From NCBI RefSeq assembly GCF_036231965.1, contig NZ_CP109499.1, forward strand, positions 7,998,001 to 8,062,000: 64,000 nucleotides of DNA, read 5' to 3'. Below are positions 1-8,995 of this stretch, in pieces (the first letter of the stretch is position 1; each line of letters opens with the position of its first letter). A program made the translations under genes and the position numbers. The stretch comes from Streptomyces sp. NBC_01428. GTDB lineage: Bacteria > Actinomycetota > Actinomycetes > Streptomycetales > Streptomycetaceae. The notes below the pieces were generated by a model. That model saw nothing but the letters and a program-made list of their open reading frames with translations. It was not told where the DNA came from and ran no database searches.

Positions 1-37
1 GTTCCGGGACGAGCCGCACGACCGGGAGGGCCGCACA

Positions 38-988
38 ATGGTGATCATGCCTGGGGAATCGTCGTATCCGTCGTCGCTGACGTTCCAGCCCGTGCTGGAG
101 CGGATCGCCACCGAGGTCGCCCAGACGCCCGGACGCGGCCGGCCCGCCGACTACATCCCGGCGCTGGCCGCCTGCGACCCGCGCCGCTTCGGCATGGCCG
201 TCGCCGAACTCGACGGCACGGTGTACGGCGTGGGGGACTGGCGGGAGCCGTTCTCCACGCAGTCCATCACCAAGGTCTTCACCCTCGCCCTCGACCTGGC
301 ACGTGAGGGCGACGCTCTGTGGGACCACGTCGGGCGCGAACCCTCCGGCAACCCGTTCAACTCCCTCGTCCAGCTGGAGTACGAGAACGGCATCCCCCGC
401 AACCCCTTCATCAACGCGGGCGCCCTCGTCGTCACCGACCGGCTGCAGACCCGGACCGGCGACGCGGCCGGCGCGCTGCTGGAGTTCCTGCAAGCCGAGA
501 GCGGCAACCCCGGTCTCGCCTTCGACCAGGACATCGCCGCGTCCGAGGCCGCGAACGGCGACCGCAACGCCGCACTCGGCCACTTCATGGCGTCGTACGG
601 CAACATCGACAACCAGGTCCCGGTGCTCCTGGAGCAGTACTTCCTCCAGTGCTCGATCGCCGCGTCCTGTGCCGACCTCGCCCTGGCCACCGGTTTCCTC
701 GCCCGGCACGGCATCCGTGCCGACGGCAGCCGGCTGCTCACCCAGAGCCAGGCCAAGCAGATCAACGCGATCATGCTGACCTGCGGGACGTACGACGCGG
801 CGGGCGACTTCGCGTACCGGGTGGGGCTGCCCGGCAAGAGCGGGGTGGGCGGCGGGATCATCGCCGTGGTGCCGGGCCGCTGCACGCTCTGCGTCTGGAG
901 CCCGGGACTCGACGAACGCGGCAACTCGGTCGCGGGCGTGGCAGCCCTGGACCGCTTCACCACCCTCACCGGAGTGTCGGTGTTCTAG
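38..988 (+). CDS. glsA: glutaminase
   Basis: Glutaminase of the serine-dependent GlsA family, hydrolysing L-glutamine to glutamate and ammonia in the cytoplasm. At 316 aa it has the usual family length. The beta-lactamase-like S-x-x-K motif SITK lies at residues 76-79, followed by the family blocks GNPFNSL (104-110) and NPFINAG (122-128) and a late GKSGVGGG stretch. The ATG is preceded by a GGGAGGG ribosome site at 24-30; a second in-frame ATG three codons on is possible. It stands alone; the next gene on the same strand starts 140 bases later. No signal peptide is seen. Family assignment is firm; the cellular role (nitrogen supply or acid response) is inference. Confidence 0.95.
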   Translation: MVIMPGESSYPSSLTFQPVLERIATEVAQTPGRGRPADYIPALAACDPRRFGMAVAELDGTVYGVGDWREPFSTQSITKVFTLALDLAREGDALWDHVGREPSGNPFNSLVQLEYENGIPRNPFINAGALVVTDRLQTRTGDAAGALLEFLQAESGNPGLAFDQDIAASEAANGDRNAALGHFMASYGNIDNQVPVLLEQYFLQCSIAASCADLALATGFLARHGIRADGSRLLTQSQAKQINAIMLTCGTYDAAGDFAYRVGLPGKSGVGGGIIAVVPGRCTLCVWSPGLDERGNSVAGVAALDRFTTLTGVSVF

Positions 989-1130
989 ACGTGCTCCGGG
1001 CGCCGGCCCCGACCCCGGCGTCCGTCCAGTGCCCCGGCCGCGACGCCGGGCACAGGGAGGTCACGCGTCCGACCCCGTCAGGAGAGCGCCGCGTCGCCTT
1101 CCGGCCACTCGGCGTTGACACGCTGACCGA

Positions 1131-2546
1131 GTGTTGGCCATGGGTTTCCCCGTCGATCTCCGTCGCTGTCAGGCACTCGGCCTGGCCGGTACCGCCTTCC
1201 TCGCGCTGGGCGGCGAGACCGCCGGGGCGCTGCCCGCCCACGACTTCCTCGCCCCCGGCTCGGTGCAGGCCGTACTGGGCCTCGTCGGCGTGTACTTCGG
1301 CGTCGTCCTGCTGATAGCGGCCTGGGTGCTGCTCGGCGGAGTCGTCCGCGGGCCCGAACCGCCCACCCCGCGTTCCCTGTTGCTCGTCCTCGCCGTCTGG
1401 GCGGCACCGCTGCTGCTCGCGCCACCCCTGTTCAGCCGGGACGTCTACAGCTACCTCGCGCAGGGCGCGATGGTCGACGCCCACATCGACGTGTACGCGT
1501 ACGGGCCCGCGCAGCTCGGCGGACCGCTCGCCGACGAGGTGGCGCCCGTCTGGCAGCAGACGGCGACGCCGTACGGACCGGTCTTCCTCGTCGTCGCCTC
1601 CGTCCTGTCGGCCCTGACCCGCGGTCAGCTGCCGGCGGGACTGCTCGGCATGCGCCTGATCGCGCTGCTCGGCGTCGCCCTGATGGCGGCGGCGCTGCCC
1701 CGCCTCGCCCGGCACAGCGGCGCCGATCCGGCCGCCGCGCTGTGGCTCGGCGCCCTCAACCCGCTGGTCCTCCTGCATCTGGTGGCCGGCGCGCACAACG
1801 ACGCCATCATGCTCGGCCTCCTCGGCGTCGGTCTGGTGGCCGCGCGCGGCCGGTGGCCCGTCCTCGGGGTCGTCCTGATCACGCTCGCCGCCCTGGTCAA
1901 GGCGCCCGCGGCGCTCGGCCTGGTGGCAGTCGTCGCCCTGCGCTCGCGCGGGCGGGGACCCCGGGCGGTGCTGCGGTACACCGTGACCACCGCGACGGCG
2001 GCCGCCGCCACGACCGTGGCCGCGACGGCGGCCGCGGGGACCGGGTACGGCTGGATCGCCGCCCTGAAGACCCCCGTCTCCCCGCACAACTGGTCGCCCA
2101 CCAGCCTCCTGGGCCGCGTCACCGGCGCCGCCCTCGACCAACTGGGCAGCGGGCTCGCACCGTTCGCCCTGCCCGCCTGGCACGCCGCCGGACTCCTCGT
2201 CACCGCAGCCCTGCTGCTGTTCATATGGCTGCGGCTGCGGCCGGGGCCCGTCTACGCGCTCGGCCTCAGCCTGGCCGCCGTCGCGGTGTTCGGACCGGCG
2301 GTCCGGCCCTGGTACGCGCTGTGGGGCCTGTTCCTGATCGCCGCGGCGGCGCCCACCGGATCGGTGCGGACCCGGGTCGCCGCCGCCAGCGCCGTGCTCG
2401 CCCTCACGGTGCTGCCGAGCGGCGCCCCGGCCGACGTGGAACAGGTGATCCTCGCCGTCTCCGGGGGCGTCCTCGCCCTCGTCGTCCTCTGCCAGGCCCA
2501 CCAGGCGGCCCGGCCGCAGTCACCGGTACGGGAGCGAACGGCATGA
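1131..2546 (+). CDS. mptB: MptB-like polyprenol-phosphomannose-dependent mannosyltransferase
   Basis: Multi-pass membrane glycosyltransferase (GT-C fold) resembling the alpha-1,6-mannosyltransferase MptB, which uses polyprenyl-phosphate-mannose outside the membrane to extend lipoglycan mannan. The 471-aa product has about 12 hydrophobic segments. After the first of these comes a loop with SRDVYSYLAQG, typical of the family and containing the acidic residue expected in the GT-C active loop, then TPYGPVF. The start is GTG at 1131, with an ATG three codons on at 1140 as an alternative. Its stop overlaps the start of the next mannosyltransferase by four bases (ATGA), so the two are co-translated. 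The acceptor in this organism is unknown; the symbol reflects family resemblance, not proven orthology. Confidence 0.8.
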   Translation: MLAMGFPVDLRRCQALGLAGTAFLALGGETAGALPAHDFLAPGSVQAVLGLVGVYFGVVLLIAAWVLLGGVVRGPEPPTPRSLLLVLAVWAAPLLLAPPLFSRDVYSYLAQGAMVDAHIDVYAYGPAQLGGPLADEVAPVWQQTATPYGPVFLVVASVLSALTRGQLPAGLLGMRLIALLGVALMAAALPRLARHSGADPAAALWLGALNPLVLLHLVAGAHNDAIMLGLLGVGLVAARGRWPVLGVVLITLAALVKAPAALGLVAVVALRSRGRGPRAVLRYTVTTATAAAATTVAATAAAGTGYGWIAALKTPVSPHNWSPTSLLGRVTGAALDQLGSGLAPFALPAWHAAGLLVTAALLLFIWLRLRPGPVYALGLSLAAVAVFGPAVRPWYALWGLFLIAAAAPTGSVRTRVAAASAVLALTVLPSGAPADVEQVILAVSGGVLALVVLCQAHQAARPQSPVRERTA

Positions 2547-3970
2547 CCGCCGACGGCACGACGAAGTCCCCGCGCGGCGGAACGGTCCGAAGCAGGGTGC
2601 GAGGGCGGTACGCGGCGCGCGGGCACACCGGCGAAGCGCGGGGCGCCGACGGCGCGACGGCGCTGCCGAGCACCGACCGCCGACGGCTCGTCCTCGTGCT
2701 CCTCCTGGCGGTGACGGTCGGGGTGTTCACGGCCACGGTGCCGCTGCTGCGCGACTGGTTCGACCTGCGTGTCTACTACGGCACGGTCGACGCCTGGATC
2801 CACCACGGCGGCCGGATCTACGACTACCGGGTGCCGGGCACGACGTACGGCTTCACCTATCCGCCGTTCGCGGCCCTCGGCATGCTGCCCATGGCGCTGG
2901 TCGGACTGCGCACCGCGATCGTCCTCGCGCTGCTGCTCAACCTGGCGGCCCTCGCGGTCGTGGTCGGATTCCTGGTCGGGCCCGCGCTGCGCCGCCACGG
3001 CTGGTTCGGGCTCGCCCTGACGGCCTGTCTGCTGCCCCTGTTCGAGCCGCTCCGCGACACGTTCAGCTTCGGGCAGGTCAACCTGGTGCTGCTGGCCCTC
3101 GTGCTCGCCGACGCGCGGCTGCTGGCGCGTGGGCACGGTCGCTGGGCCGGTGTCGGCATCGGCCTCGCCGCCGCGATCAAGCTCACCCCCGCGCTGTTCA
3201 TCGCGCTGCTGCTGCTCGGCCGCCGCCGGCGCGCCGCCGGGGTCGCCACGGCCGTCGCCGGGGCGGCCACCGGCCTGGCCGCCTGGGCGGCACCGGACGC
3301 CTCGCGCTTCTACTGGACCGACGCCCTGTGGGACACGGGCCGGGTCGGCCGACTCGCCTATGTCTCCAACCAGTCGGTGCAGGGTGTGCTGGCGCGGCTC
3401 GCCGCACCGGGGGAACCGAGCCGGGCCCTCTGGGCGACGGCCGTCCTGCTGGTCCTGTGCGTGTGGGCGTGGCGGACCTCGCGCGCCCTGGCGGCCGACG
3501 ACTGGGCCGCCGCGTTCGCCCTCACCGGCCTCGCCGCCTGCCTGGTCAGCCCGATCACGTGGGTGCACCACCTGGTCTGGCTGCTGCCGTCCTTCGCCGT
3601 GCTGCTGCGCCACCGCAGGCTCCGGATCGCGGCGGCCCTGTACGGGGTGCTGTGCAGCAGCGTCGTCTGGCTGTGGTTCGACGACGCGTCCGGGCTCGAC
3701 GGCTTCCTCGGCAGCAACATCTATACGTGGATCACGCTGGGGCTGCTGGCGTGGTTGCCGGTGGGGGAGGCCGTTCGGACCGGTACTGGCCGGGCAGCCG
3801 CCCTCGTTCCTCCGGCCGTGGGGGCACGTCGTCCGGCGGAGCGTCTCCCGGGCGGACGACGTGCTCGGGTGACGCGGCGGCACCGTGAGGCGGCGGACCC
3901 CGCGTCCCCGAGCGGAGCCGACCCGAACGACGTGCCCCAGGTCAGGCGCGCGGCCCCCGGGCCGCCTTGA
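2543..3970 (+). CDS. GT87-family membrane mannosyltransferase
   Basis: Integral-membrane glycosyltransferase of family GT87 (related to PimE and other alpha-1,2-mannosyltransferases), 475 aa. A basic, poorly conserved N-terminal tail of about 45 residues precedes the first membrane helix. The first periplasmic loop carries FDLRVYYG with its conserved Asp, followed by GFTYPPFAAL, both typical of GT87. Later come the family-like segments SFGQVNLVL and ITWVHHLVWLLP. The reading frame is open far upstream, but the ATG at 2543 overlapping the mptB stop is the natural start. It probably acts in sequence with the upstream enzyme on the same lipid-linked mannan. The last about 28 bases overlap the end of the convergent carboxypeptidase gene. 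Confidence 0.85.
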   Translation: MTADGTTKSPRGGTVRSRVRGRYAARGHTGEARGADGATALPSTDRRRLVLVLLLAVTVGVFTATVPLLRDWFDLRVYYGTVDAWIHHGGRIYDYRVPGTTYGFTYPPFAALGMLPMALVGLRTAIVLALLLNLAALAVVVGFLVGPALRRHGWFGLALTACLLPLFEPLRDTFSFGQVNLVLLALVLADARLLARGHGRWAGVGIGLAAAIKLTPALFIALLLLGRRRRAAGVATAVAGAATGLAAWAAPDASRFYWTDALWDTGRVGRLAYVSNQSVQGVLARLAAPGEPSRALWATAVLLVLCVWAWRTSRALAADDWAAAFALTGLAACLVSPITWVHHLVWLLPSFAVLLRHRRLRIAAALYGVLCSSVVWLWFDDASGLDGFLGSNIYTWITLGLLAWLPVGEAVRTGTGRAAALVPPAVGARRPAERLPGGRRARVTRRHREAADPASPSGADPNDVPQVRRAAPGPP

Positions 3971-5135
3971 GCCGCAGGGCGAGGGCGACACTCACGGCGC
4001 CCAGGACGGCGGCGCCGGCGATGCCCGCGGCCCCCGGCCACCCGAGCCCCTCGTCGTCCGGGACCGCGGCGGCCACGGGACGCGCCGCGGGACCGGCCGC
4101 CGGCACGGACCGGGTGTCGAGCAGGGTGCCCACGGGATCGACGTGGCCGGCGGCCGCGAAGCCCCAGTCGAGCAGCGAGCGCGCCTCCTCGTACACGGTG
4201 AACCCGCCGCCCGCCTGAGGGTTCATCACGGTGACCACGAGGGTGCGCCCGCCGTGCCGCGCGGCGGCGACGAGGGTGTTGCCCGCGTTGGTGGTGTAGC
4301 CGTTCTTGATGCCGATCATGCCCGGGTAGCGCGCCACACCGTCGGCGCCGGTCAGCAGCCTGTTGGTGTTCTGGATCCCGTACGGGGAGCCGTTGCCCGG
4401 GAACATGGAGTCGACCGTCGCGCAGTACCGGGCGAAGTCGGCGTTGCGCAGCCCGGCGCGGCCGAAGACCGCCAGGTCGTATGCCGACGACACCTGCCCC
4501 GGCGTGTCGTAGCCGTCGGGCGACACCACGTGGGTGTCGCGGGCGCCGAGGGCGCGGGCCTTCGCCTGCATCTGGGTGGCCGTGCTCGTCCAGCCGCCGT
4601 TCATCGAGGCGAGGACGTGGACGGCGTCGTTGCCGGAGTTGAGGAAGACCCCGCGCCACAGGTCCGCGACGCGGTAGGTGTTTCCCTCGGCGACACCGAC
4701 CATACTGCTGCCCGGGCCGATGCCCTCCAGCTCGCGCTCGGTGACGGTGTGCCGGATGCCTCCGGGCAGGCTCGGGAGGACGGTGAGCGCGAAGAGCGTC
4801 TTGAGGGTGCTGGCCGGCGGCAGCGCCCGGTGGGCGTCGTGGGCGGCGAGCACGTCCCCGGTACGGGCGTCGGCGACCAGCCAGGACAGCGCGGAGATGT
4901 CCTCGGGAACGGCGGGGGCGCCGGTCCTCAGCCGTGCCTGGGTCCCCTCCTGGTAGAGCGACGAGGGCGGGGCGACCGTGGGTCGCGGTGTCCCCGGGTC
5001 CGCACCGGACAGGGCGGCGGCCTGCCCCGGCGTGACGGCCAGCGCGCCGGCCACGCAGAGGGCGGAACAGCGGGCGGCGACGCGGGAGACCGCGGAACGA
5101 GAGGCGGCAGTCCGGAATGAGAATCCGATGGTCAT
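3942..5135 (-). CDS. D-alanyl-D-alanine carboxypeptidase (S11 family)
   Basis: Penicillin-binding-protein-type DD-carboxypeptidase (peptidase S11), trimming the terminal D-Ala of peptidoglycan stem peptides outside the cell. The 397-aa product has a signal peptide (basic start, hydrophobic run ending near VTPGQAAA), catalytic motif STLK, second motif SGN, and a third motif reading KNG instead of the usual KTG. A C-terminal hydrophobic helix followed by LRLKAARGPRA suggests a membrane anchor with a cytoplasmic basic tail. The frame is open 49 codons further upstream, but the ATG at 5133-5135 fits the signal peptide. It converges with the mannosyltransferase gene, overlapping its 3' end. Confidence 0.9.
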   Translation of the reverse strand: MTIGFSFRTAASRSAVSRVAARCSALCVAGALAVTPGQAAALSGADPGTPRPTVAPPSSLYQEGTQARLRTGAPAVPEDISALSWLVADARTGDVLAAHDAHRALPPASTLKTLFALTVLPSLPGGIRHTVTERELEGIGPGSSMVGVAEGNTYRVADLWRGVFLNSGNDAVHVLASMNGGWTSTATQMQAKARALGARDTHVVSPDGYDTPGQVSSAYDLAVFGRAGLRNADFARYCATVDSMFPGNGSPYGIQNTNRLLTGADGVARYPGMIGIKNGYTTNAGNTLVAAARHGGRTLVVTVMNPQAGGGFTVYEEARSLLDWGFAAAGHVDPVGTLLDTRSVPAAGPAARPVAAAVPDDEGLGWPGAAGIAGAAVLGAVSVALALRLKAARGPRA

Positions 5136-5223
5136 ACCGCAAACGTAGGAACGGAGGCACGACACGCCGGGCTGCCCGGGCCGAGCGACGGCGCCGAGCA
5201 CCCGGATGCCGCAACGGGAGAGG

Positions 5224-6363
5224 TCAGGAGCGCAGGGTGGGCTGCACGTGTCGCAGGAAGGCCGCGTTGTCGGGCGTGGCACGCAGGCGCTCCAGGAGGG
5301 TCTCCAGGGAGGTCTGGCCGTCCCGGGTCTGCAGGGCGCGGCGCAGTCCGCGTACGGTGTGCAACTCGGCGGCGGGAAGGAGCAGTTCCTCGCGGCGGGT
5401 GCCGGACGGGTTGATGTCGACGGCGGGGAAGACGCGGCGGGAGGCCAGGGTCCGGTCGAGCCGGAGCTCCATGTTGCCGGTGCCCTTCAGCTCTTCGAAG
5501 AAGTACTCGTCGGCGCGGGAGCCGGTCTCGACCAGGGCGGTGGCGAGGATGGTGAGGGAGCCGCCCTCCTCGGCGAGGCGTGCGGCGCCGAACAGCCGCT
5601 TGGGGCCCTGGAGCGCGGCGGCGTCGACACCGCCGCTGAGGGTGCGGCCGCCGGCGGAGGCCGCGTTGTTGTGGGCGCGGCACAGCCGGGTGAGGGAGTC
5701 GAGCAGGATCACGACGTCCTGGCCCGCCTCGACGAGCCGCTTGGCCCGTTCGACGACGAGTTCGGCGAGCGCGATGTGCTGCCGGGGCGTCTGGTCGAAG
5801 GTGGAGGCGAAGACCTCGCCGCGCACGGAACGCCGCATGTCGGTGACCTCCTCGGGCCGCTCGTCGAGCAGCACCACCATCAGGTGGCATTCGGGGTGGT
5901 TGCCGGCGACGGCGGCGGCGATCTGCTGGAGCAGGACCGTCTTGCCCGTCCTGGGCGGCGCGACGATCAGGCCGCGCTGGCCCTTGCCGACGGGGGCGAA
6001 CAGATCGACGACCCGTCCGGCGGCTCCGCTCGCCGGGTGTTCGAGGCGCAGCCGGTCACGCGGGTGGAGCGGGGTGAGGTCGCGGAAGTGCGGGCGGTGG
6101 CGCAGCTCTTCGGGGGAGCGGCCGTTCACGCGCTGGATCTCGGTGAGGGTGCGGGGCCCGCCGCGTACGCCTTCGACGGTGTCGCCCTTGCGCAGGCCGT
6201 GTCGGCGGACGAGCGCGGGGGAGACCTGGAGGTCGGCGGACGAGGGCAGGCAGTCGGCGGAGCGCAGGTGCCCCTTCCCGTTGCCGTCGATGTCGAGGAC
6301 ACCGGTGGCGGTCTGGGTCCGGGGCTGCTCCTGTACAGGGGGGCGTTCGAGTGTGGTGGTCAT
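5224..6363 (-). CDS. rho: transcription termination factor Rho, short paralogue
   Basis: ATP-dependent RNA helicase Rho, 379 aa. Visible parts: a cold-shock-like RNA-binding domain starting at GVLDIDGNGKGHLRS (about residues 21-70), Walker A APPRTGKT (135-142), Walker B VVILLD (217-222), Q-loop region RTLSGGVDAAAL (240-251) and the conserved GTGNMEL block. It lacks both the helical Rho_N domain and the long charged insertion of the housekeeping actinobacterial Rho (normally well over 600 aa), so this is probably a second copy. The start at the ATG 6361-6363 is supported by an AGAGGA ribosome site; an open frame upstream has no Rho homology. It is monocistronic. Whether it terminates transcription alone or forms mixed hexamers is unknown. 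Confidence 0.92.
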   Translation of the reverse strand: MTTTLERPPVQEQPRTQTATGVLDIDGNGKGHLRSADCLPSSADLQVSPALVRRHGLRKGDTVEGVRGGPRTLTEIQRVNGRSPEELRHRPHFRDLTPLHPRDRLRLEHPASGAAGRVVDLFAPVGKGQRGLIVAPPRTGKTVLLQQIAAAVAGNHPECHLMVVLLDERPEEVTDMRRSVRGEVFASTFDQTPRQHIALAELVVERAKRLVEAGQDVVILLDSLTRLCRAHNNAASAGGRTLSGGVDAAALQGPKRLFGAARLAEEGGSLTILATALVETGSRADEYFFEELKGTGNMELRLDRTLASRRVFPAVDINPSGTRREELLLPAAELHTVRGLRRALQTRDGQTSLETLLERLRATPDNAAFLRHVQPTLRS

Positions 6364-6804
6364 GGGGTGTCCTCTCGGGGACGGGACGCATGGGACATGC
6401 GGAAGGAAGGGGGGAGAAGCCGCGGAAGGGAGGGCGCGGGGCGCGCCTCGGGGCGGCGGGAGCATCACCTCGGGTACGACGGGAACGCGTCCCAGGTCGT
6501 GCACGGGAGGTGGTGCGAGAAGCTGGTCCGCGGTCGGAATCGACGGCGTGTCAGCGAGAAGGAAATGAACCGGCACCGGCGCCTTGACGAAGAGGCTTAC
6601 ACAAGTGCTGGGGCTACCGTACCACCGGTGTGGCGGGCCCGACAGTGACCGCCTCTCGGCGGGCGGCGTTCAAAGGTATCAACGCGCCGGTGGTTCCACC
6701 TATTCCGCGGTGTCGGTCCGGCGCCGGCGCACCTACGCTGAACTGGCCACCTTCGAGCAACCCGCCGCCCCCTTCGATCCGCACAGATCACCCGAGGTGA
6801 GGAC
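6364..6804. other. 441-base intergenic region between rho paralogue and SDR gene
   Basis: Upstream region shared by the divergent rho paralogue and the SDR-like gene. Only GC-driven open frames cross it; none has a credible ribosome site and conserved-looking product. It must hold both promoters. I see no clear palindrome or sigma consensus that I would defend. Confidence 0.6.
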
Positions 6805-7470
6805 ATGACCACGATCGCCGTCATCGGAGCAGGCCCCGGACTCGGCACGGCCGTCGCCCGGCGGTTCGGCCGCGAGGGCTTCGGCATCGCCCTCGTCTCG
6901 CGCGACCAGGAGCGGGTGGACGCACTGGCCGCCGAGCTCGCGGACGCGGGCCTCACGGCGCGGGGCTTCGCCGCCGACGTACGCGACCCGAAGGCGCTCG
7001 CCGCGGCGCTGGACGCCGTGCCCGAGGCGCTGGGACCCGTCGAGGTACTGCAGTACAGCCCGATTCCGCACCCCGACTTCATGCGGCCGGTCCTGGAGAC
7101 CCGCCCCGACGACCTCGTCGGACCGATCGAGTTCTCCCTCTACGGGCCCGTGACCGCCGTACGCCAGGTGCTGCCCGGGATGCGCTCCCTCGGCCGCGGC
7201 ACCGTCCTGTTCGTCAACGGCGGCAGCGCGGTGATCCCGCACCCCGAGCGCGCGGGCACGTCGATCGCGTTCGCCGCGGAGAGCGCGTACGGCCATCTGC
7301 TGCACGACACCCTCGCCCCCGACGGCATCCACGTCGGACAGCTGATCATCCCCGGCGCCATCAGCCCCGGACACCCCCGCAAGGACCCGGACGCGCTCGC
7401 GGAGACCCTCTGGGGCATGCACCGGGACCGGCACGGTTTCCGGCACTTCGCCGACGACCTCGACAGCTGA
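6805..7470 (+). CDS. SDR-family protein with degenerate active site
   Basis: Rossmann-fold short-chain dehydrogenase/reductase, 221 aa. The N-terminal GAGPGLG nucleotide-binding motif is intact at about residues 8-14, and AADVRD follows at the usual place for the acidic residue of the adenine pocket. The serine region is present as NGGSAVIP, but the position of the catalytic YxxxK reads FAAES, so the general-base tyrosine and lysine are missing. The start ATG has a strong GAGGTGAGG ribosome site. Substrate unknown; it may bind NAD(P) without classical SDR catalysis. It is followed 155 bases later by a cytochrome P450 on the same strand, possibly but not demonstrably the same unit. Confidence 0.8.
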   Translation: MTTIAVIGAGPGLGTAVARRFGREGFGIALVSRDQERVDALAAELADAGLTARGFAADVRDPKALAAALDAVPEALGPVEVLQYSPIPHPDFMRPVLETRPDDLVGPIEFSLYGPVTAVRQVLPGMRSLGRGTVLFVNGGSAVIPHPERAGTSIAFAAESAYGHLLHDTLAPDGIHVGQLIIPGAISPGHPRKDPDALAETLWGMHRDRHGFRHFADDLDS

Positions 7471-7625
7471 CCCTTTCCGGCCGAATCCCGGACGCGGGTT
7501 CCCCGCGCGCCCGAAAGCCTTCCCGGAGGTGCTGCGCGCGCTGCTCCGAGCGGACACAATCGGTCCTCGCAGGACGCCGACGGTGTCGTGCGACCGTCAA
7601 CTCGGCCCGCAGCAAGGAGAACCCG

Positions 7626-8879
7626 GTGGACAACCCGGCCCGCACGCCGCACCGCCCGGACCCCGCCGGCGGCTGTCCGCACGCCGACAACGCGCGGCTG
7701 CTCGCGCGCGGCGCCGTCGCGACGGTGCTGCTGCCCGGCGAGGTGGAGGGCGCGGCGGTGCTCGGACACGAAGCGCTGCGTGAGTTCCTCGCCCACCCCG
7801 ATGTCGCCAAGGGGGCCGAGCACTTCACCGCGCTGCGCGAAGGACACGTCACCGCCGGGTGGCCGCTGCTGACCTTCGCCACCGTGCAGGGAATGACGAC
7901 GGCGGACGGTGACGACCACCGGCGGCTGCGCTCCCTGGTCAGCAAGGCCTTCACCACCCGTCGGGTGGAACAACTGCGGCCCCGGATCGTGGACCTGACG
8001 GACGGTCTGCTCGACGACCTGGACGCGGCGGCCCGGGACGGCGGGGGAGTGGCCGACCTGCGCCGGCACTTCGCGCTGCCGCTGCCGATGGGCGTCATCG
8101 GTGAACTCCTCGGAGTGGAGGCCGCGTACCTCGACCGGCTCCACCACCTGTCCAACCAGGTCGTCGCCACCGACATCGGCCCCGAGCAGGTCGTCGCCGC
8201 GAACCGCGAACTCGTCGCCGTGCTCGCCGCGGTGGCGGCCGCACGTGCCGAGAACCCCGGCGACGACCTCACCAGCGCGCTGATCGCCGCCCGGGACGAG
8301 GACGGCGACCGGCTCAGCCAGCAGGAACTCATCGGCACCCTCGTCCTCATGATCATCGCCGGGCACGAGACCACCCTGAACCTGATCACCAACGCAGTAC
8401 GGGCGCTCTGCGGGCACCGGGACCAGCTGGAGTCGGTGCTGCGGGGCGAGGCGGACTGGGCGGACGTCGTCGAGGAGACGCTGCGCTGGGACGCGCCGGT
8501 GAGCTACTTCCCGTTCCGCTACCCCGTACGGGACCTGACCCTCGACGGCACCGTCATCCCCCGGGGCACCCCGGTCCTCGCCGGATACTCGGCCGCCGGA
8601 CGCGACCCGGCCGCGCACGGAGCGGACGCCGACCGCTTCGACGTCACCCGCGCCCGCCGGACCGGCGCCGTGCGCCACCTCTCCCTCGGGCACGGCGCCC
8701 ACTACTGCCTCGGCGCCCCGCTCGCCCGGATGGAGGCCACCATCGCCCTGCGTCGGCTCTTCACCCGCTTCCCGGACCTCGACCTCGCCGTGCCCGAGGG
8801 GGACCTGACCCGGCACGCCAGCTTCGTGGGGAACAGCGTCCGTGCCCTTCCGGTCCGGCCGGGCGTCGCCTGCCCCTGA
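7626..8879 (+). CDS. cytochrome P450
   Basis: Soluble bacterial cytochrome P450 monooxygenase, 417 aa, the normal length. Seen: I-helix AGHETT (245-250), ExxR motif in EETLR (283-287), and the heme-binding loop SLGHGAHYCLG with the ligand Cys at 361. The GTG start is placed by an AAGGAGA ribosome site at 7614-7620. An N-terminal GGCPHADNARLL stretch is reminiscent of CYP105/107-like actinomycete enzymes. No ferredoxin or reductase gene is adjacent, so electron partners must be encoded elsewhere. Substrate cannot be told from sequence. The gene is not obviously part of a biosynthetic cluster. Confidence 0.95.
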   Translation: MDNPARTPHRPDPAGGCPHADNARLLARGAVATVLLPGEVEGAAVLGHEALREFLAHPDVAKGAEHFTALREGHVTAGWPLLTFATVQGMTTADGDDHRRLRSLVSKAFTTRRVEQLRPRIVDLTDGLLDDLDAAARDGGGVADLRRHFALPLPMGVIGELLGVEAAYLDRLHHLSNQVVATDIGPEQVVAANRELVAVLAAVAAARAENPGDDLTSALIAARDEDGDRLSQQELIGTLVLMIIAGHETTLNLITNAVRALCGHRDQLESVLRGEADWADVVEETLRWDAPVSYFPFRYPVRDLTLDGTVIPRGTPVLAGYSAAGRDPAAHGADADRFDVTRARRTGAVRHLSLGHGAHYCLGAPLARMEATIALRRLFTRFPDLDLAVPEGDLTRHASFVGNSVRALPVRPGVACP

Positions 8880-8930
8880 CCTGCGGCTTCGCCGGTCCGT
8901 CGGTGGGGGAGGAAAAAACTTCGCGGCCCC

Positions 8931-8957
8931 TGTCGATTCGCCGTGACCCCGTTCGTC
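8931..8957 (+). promoter_or_regulatory. ECF42-type promoter of the YCII/sigma cassette
   Basis: TGTCGA at 8931-8936, then 17 bases, then CGTC at 8954-8957, followed by GGTGGGGTG. This fits the promoter pattern recalled for ECF42 sigma factors in Streptomyces (TGTCGA at -35, CGA/TC at -10). It lies 38 bases before the first cassette gene. A near copy with the same spacing occurs at 11310-11336, which strongly supports a shared sigma factor, most simply the one encoded here. Confidence 0.75.
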
Positions 8958-8995
8958 GGTGGGGTGTAGGAAGCCCCTGAGCACCTGGAGGAACC

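Noticed and set aside
966..2501. Long antisense open frames opposite real genes (here and throughout, for example opposite the mannosyltransferases, fadH and the kinase)
   Set aside because: They are rich in Arg/Pro/Gly, lack domains and ribosome sites, and follow from third-position GC bias of the true genes.
3942..5135. KNG instead of KTG in the DD-carboxypeptidase as a sign of inactivity
   Set aside because: STLK and SGN are intact and an Asn/Thr swap at this position is compatible with S11-type activity; not strong enough to call a pseudoenzyme.
8881..8913. A third CGTCGGTGGGG-like stretch (CGTC at 8898-8901) resembling the ECF42 -10 flank
   Set aside because: The position 17 bases upstream reads CCTGAC, not TGTCGA, so it is not a credible promoter; perhaps a decayed copy or coincidence.
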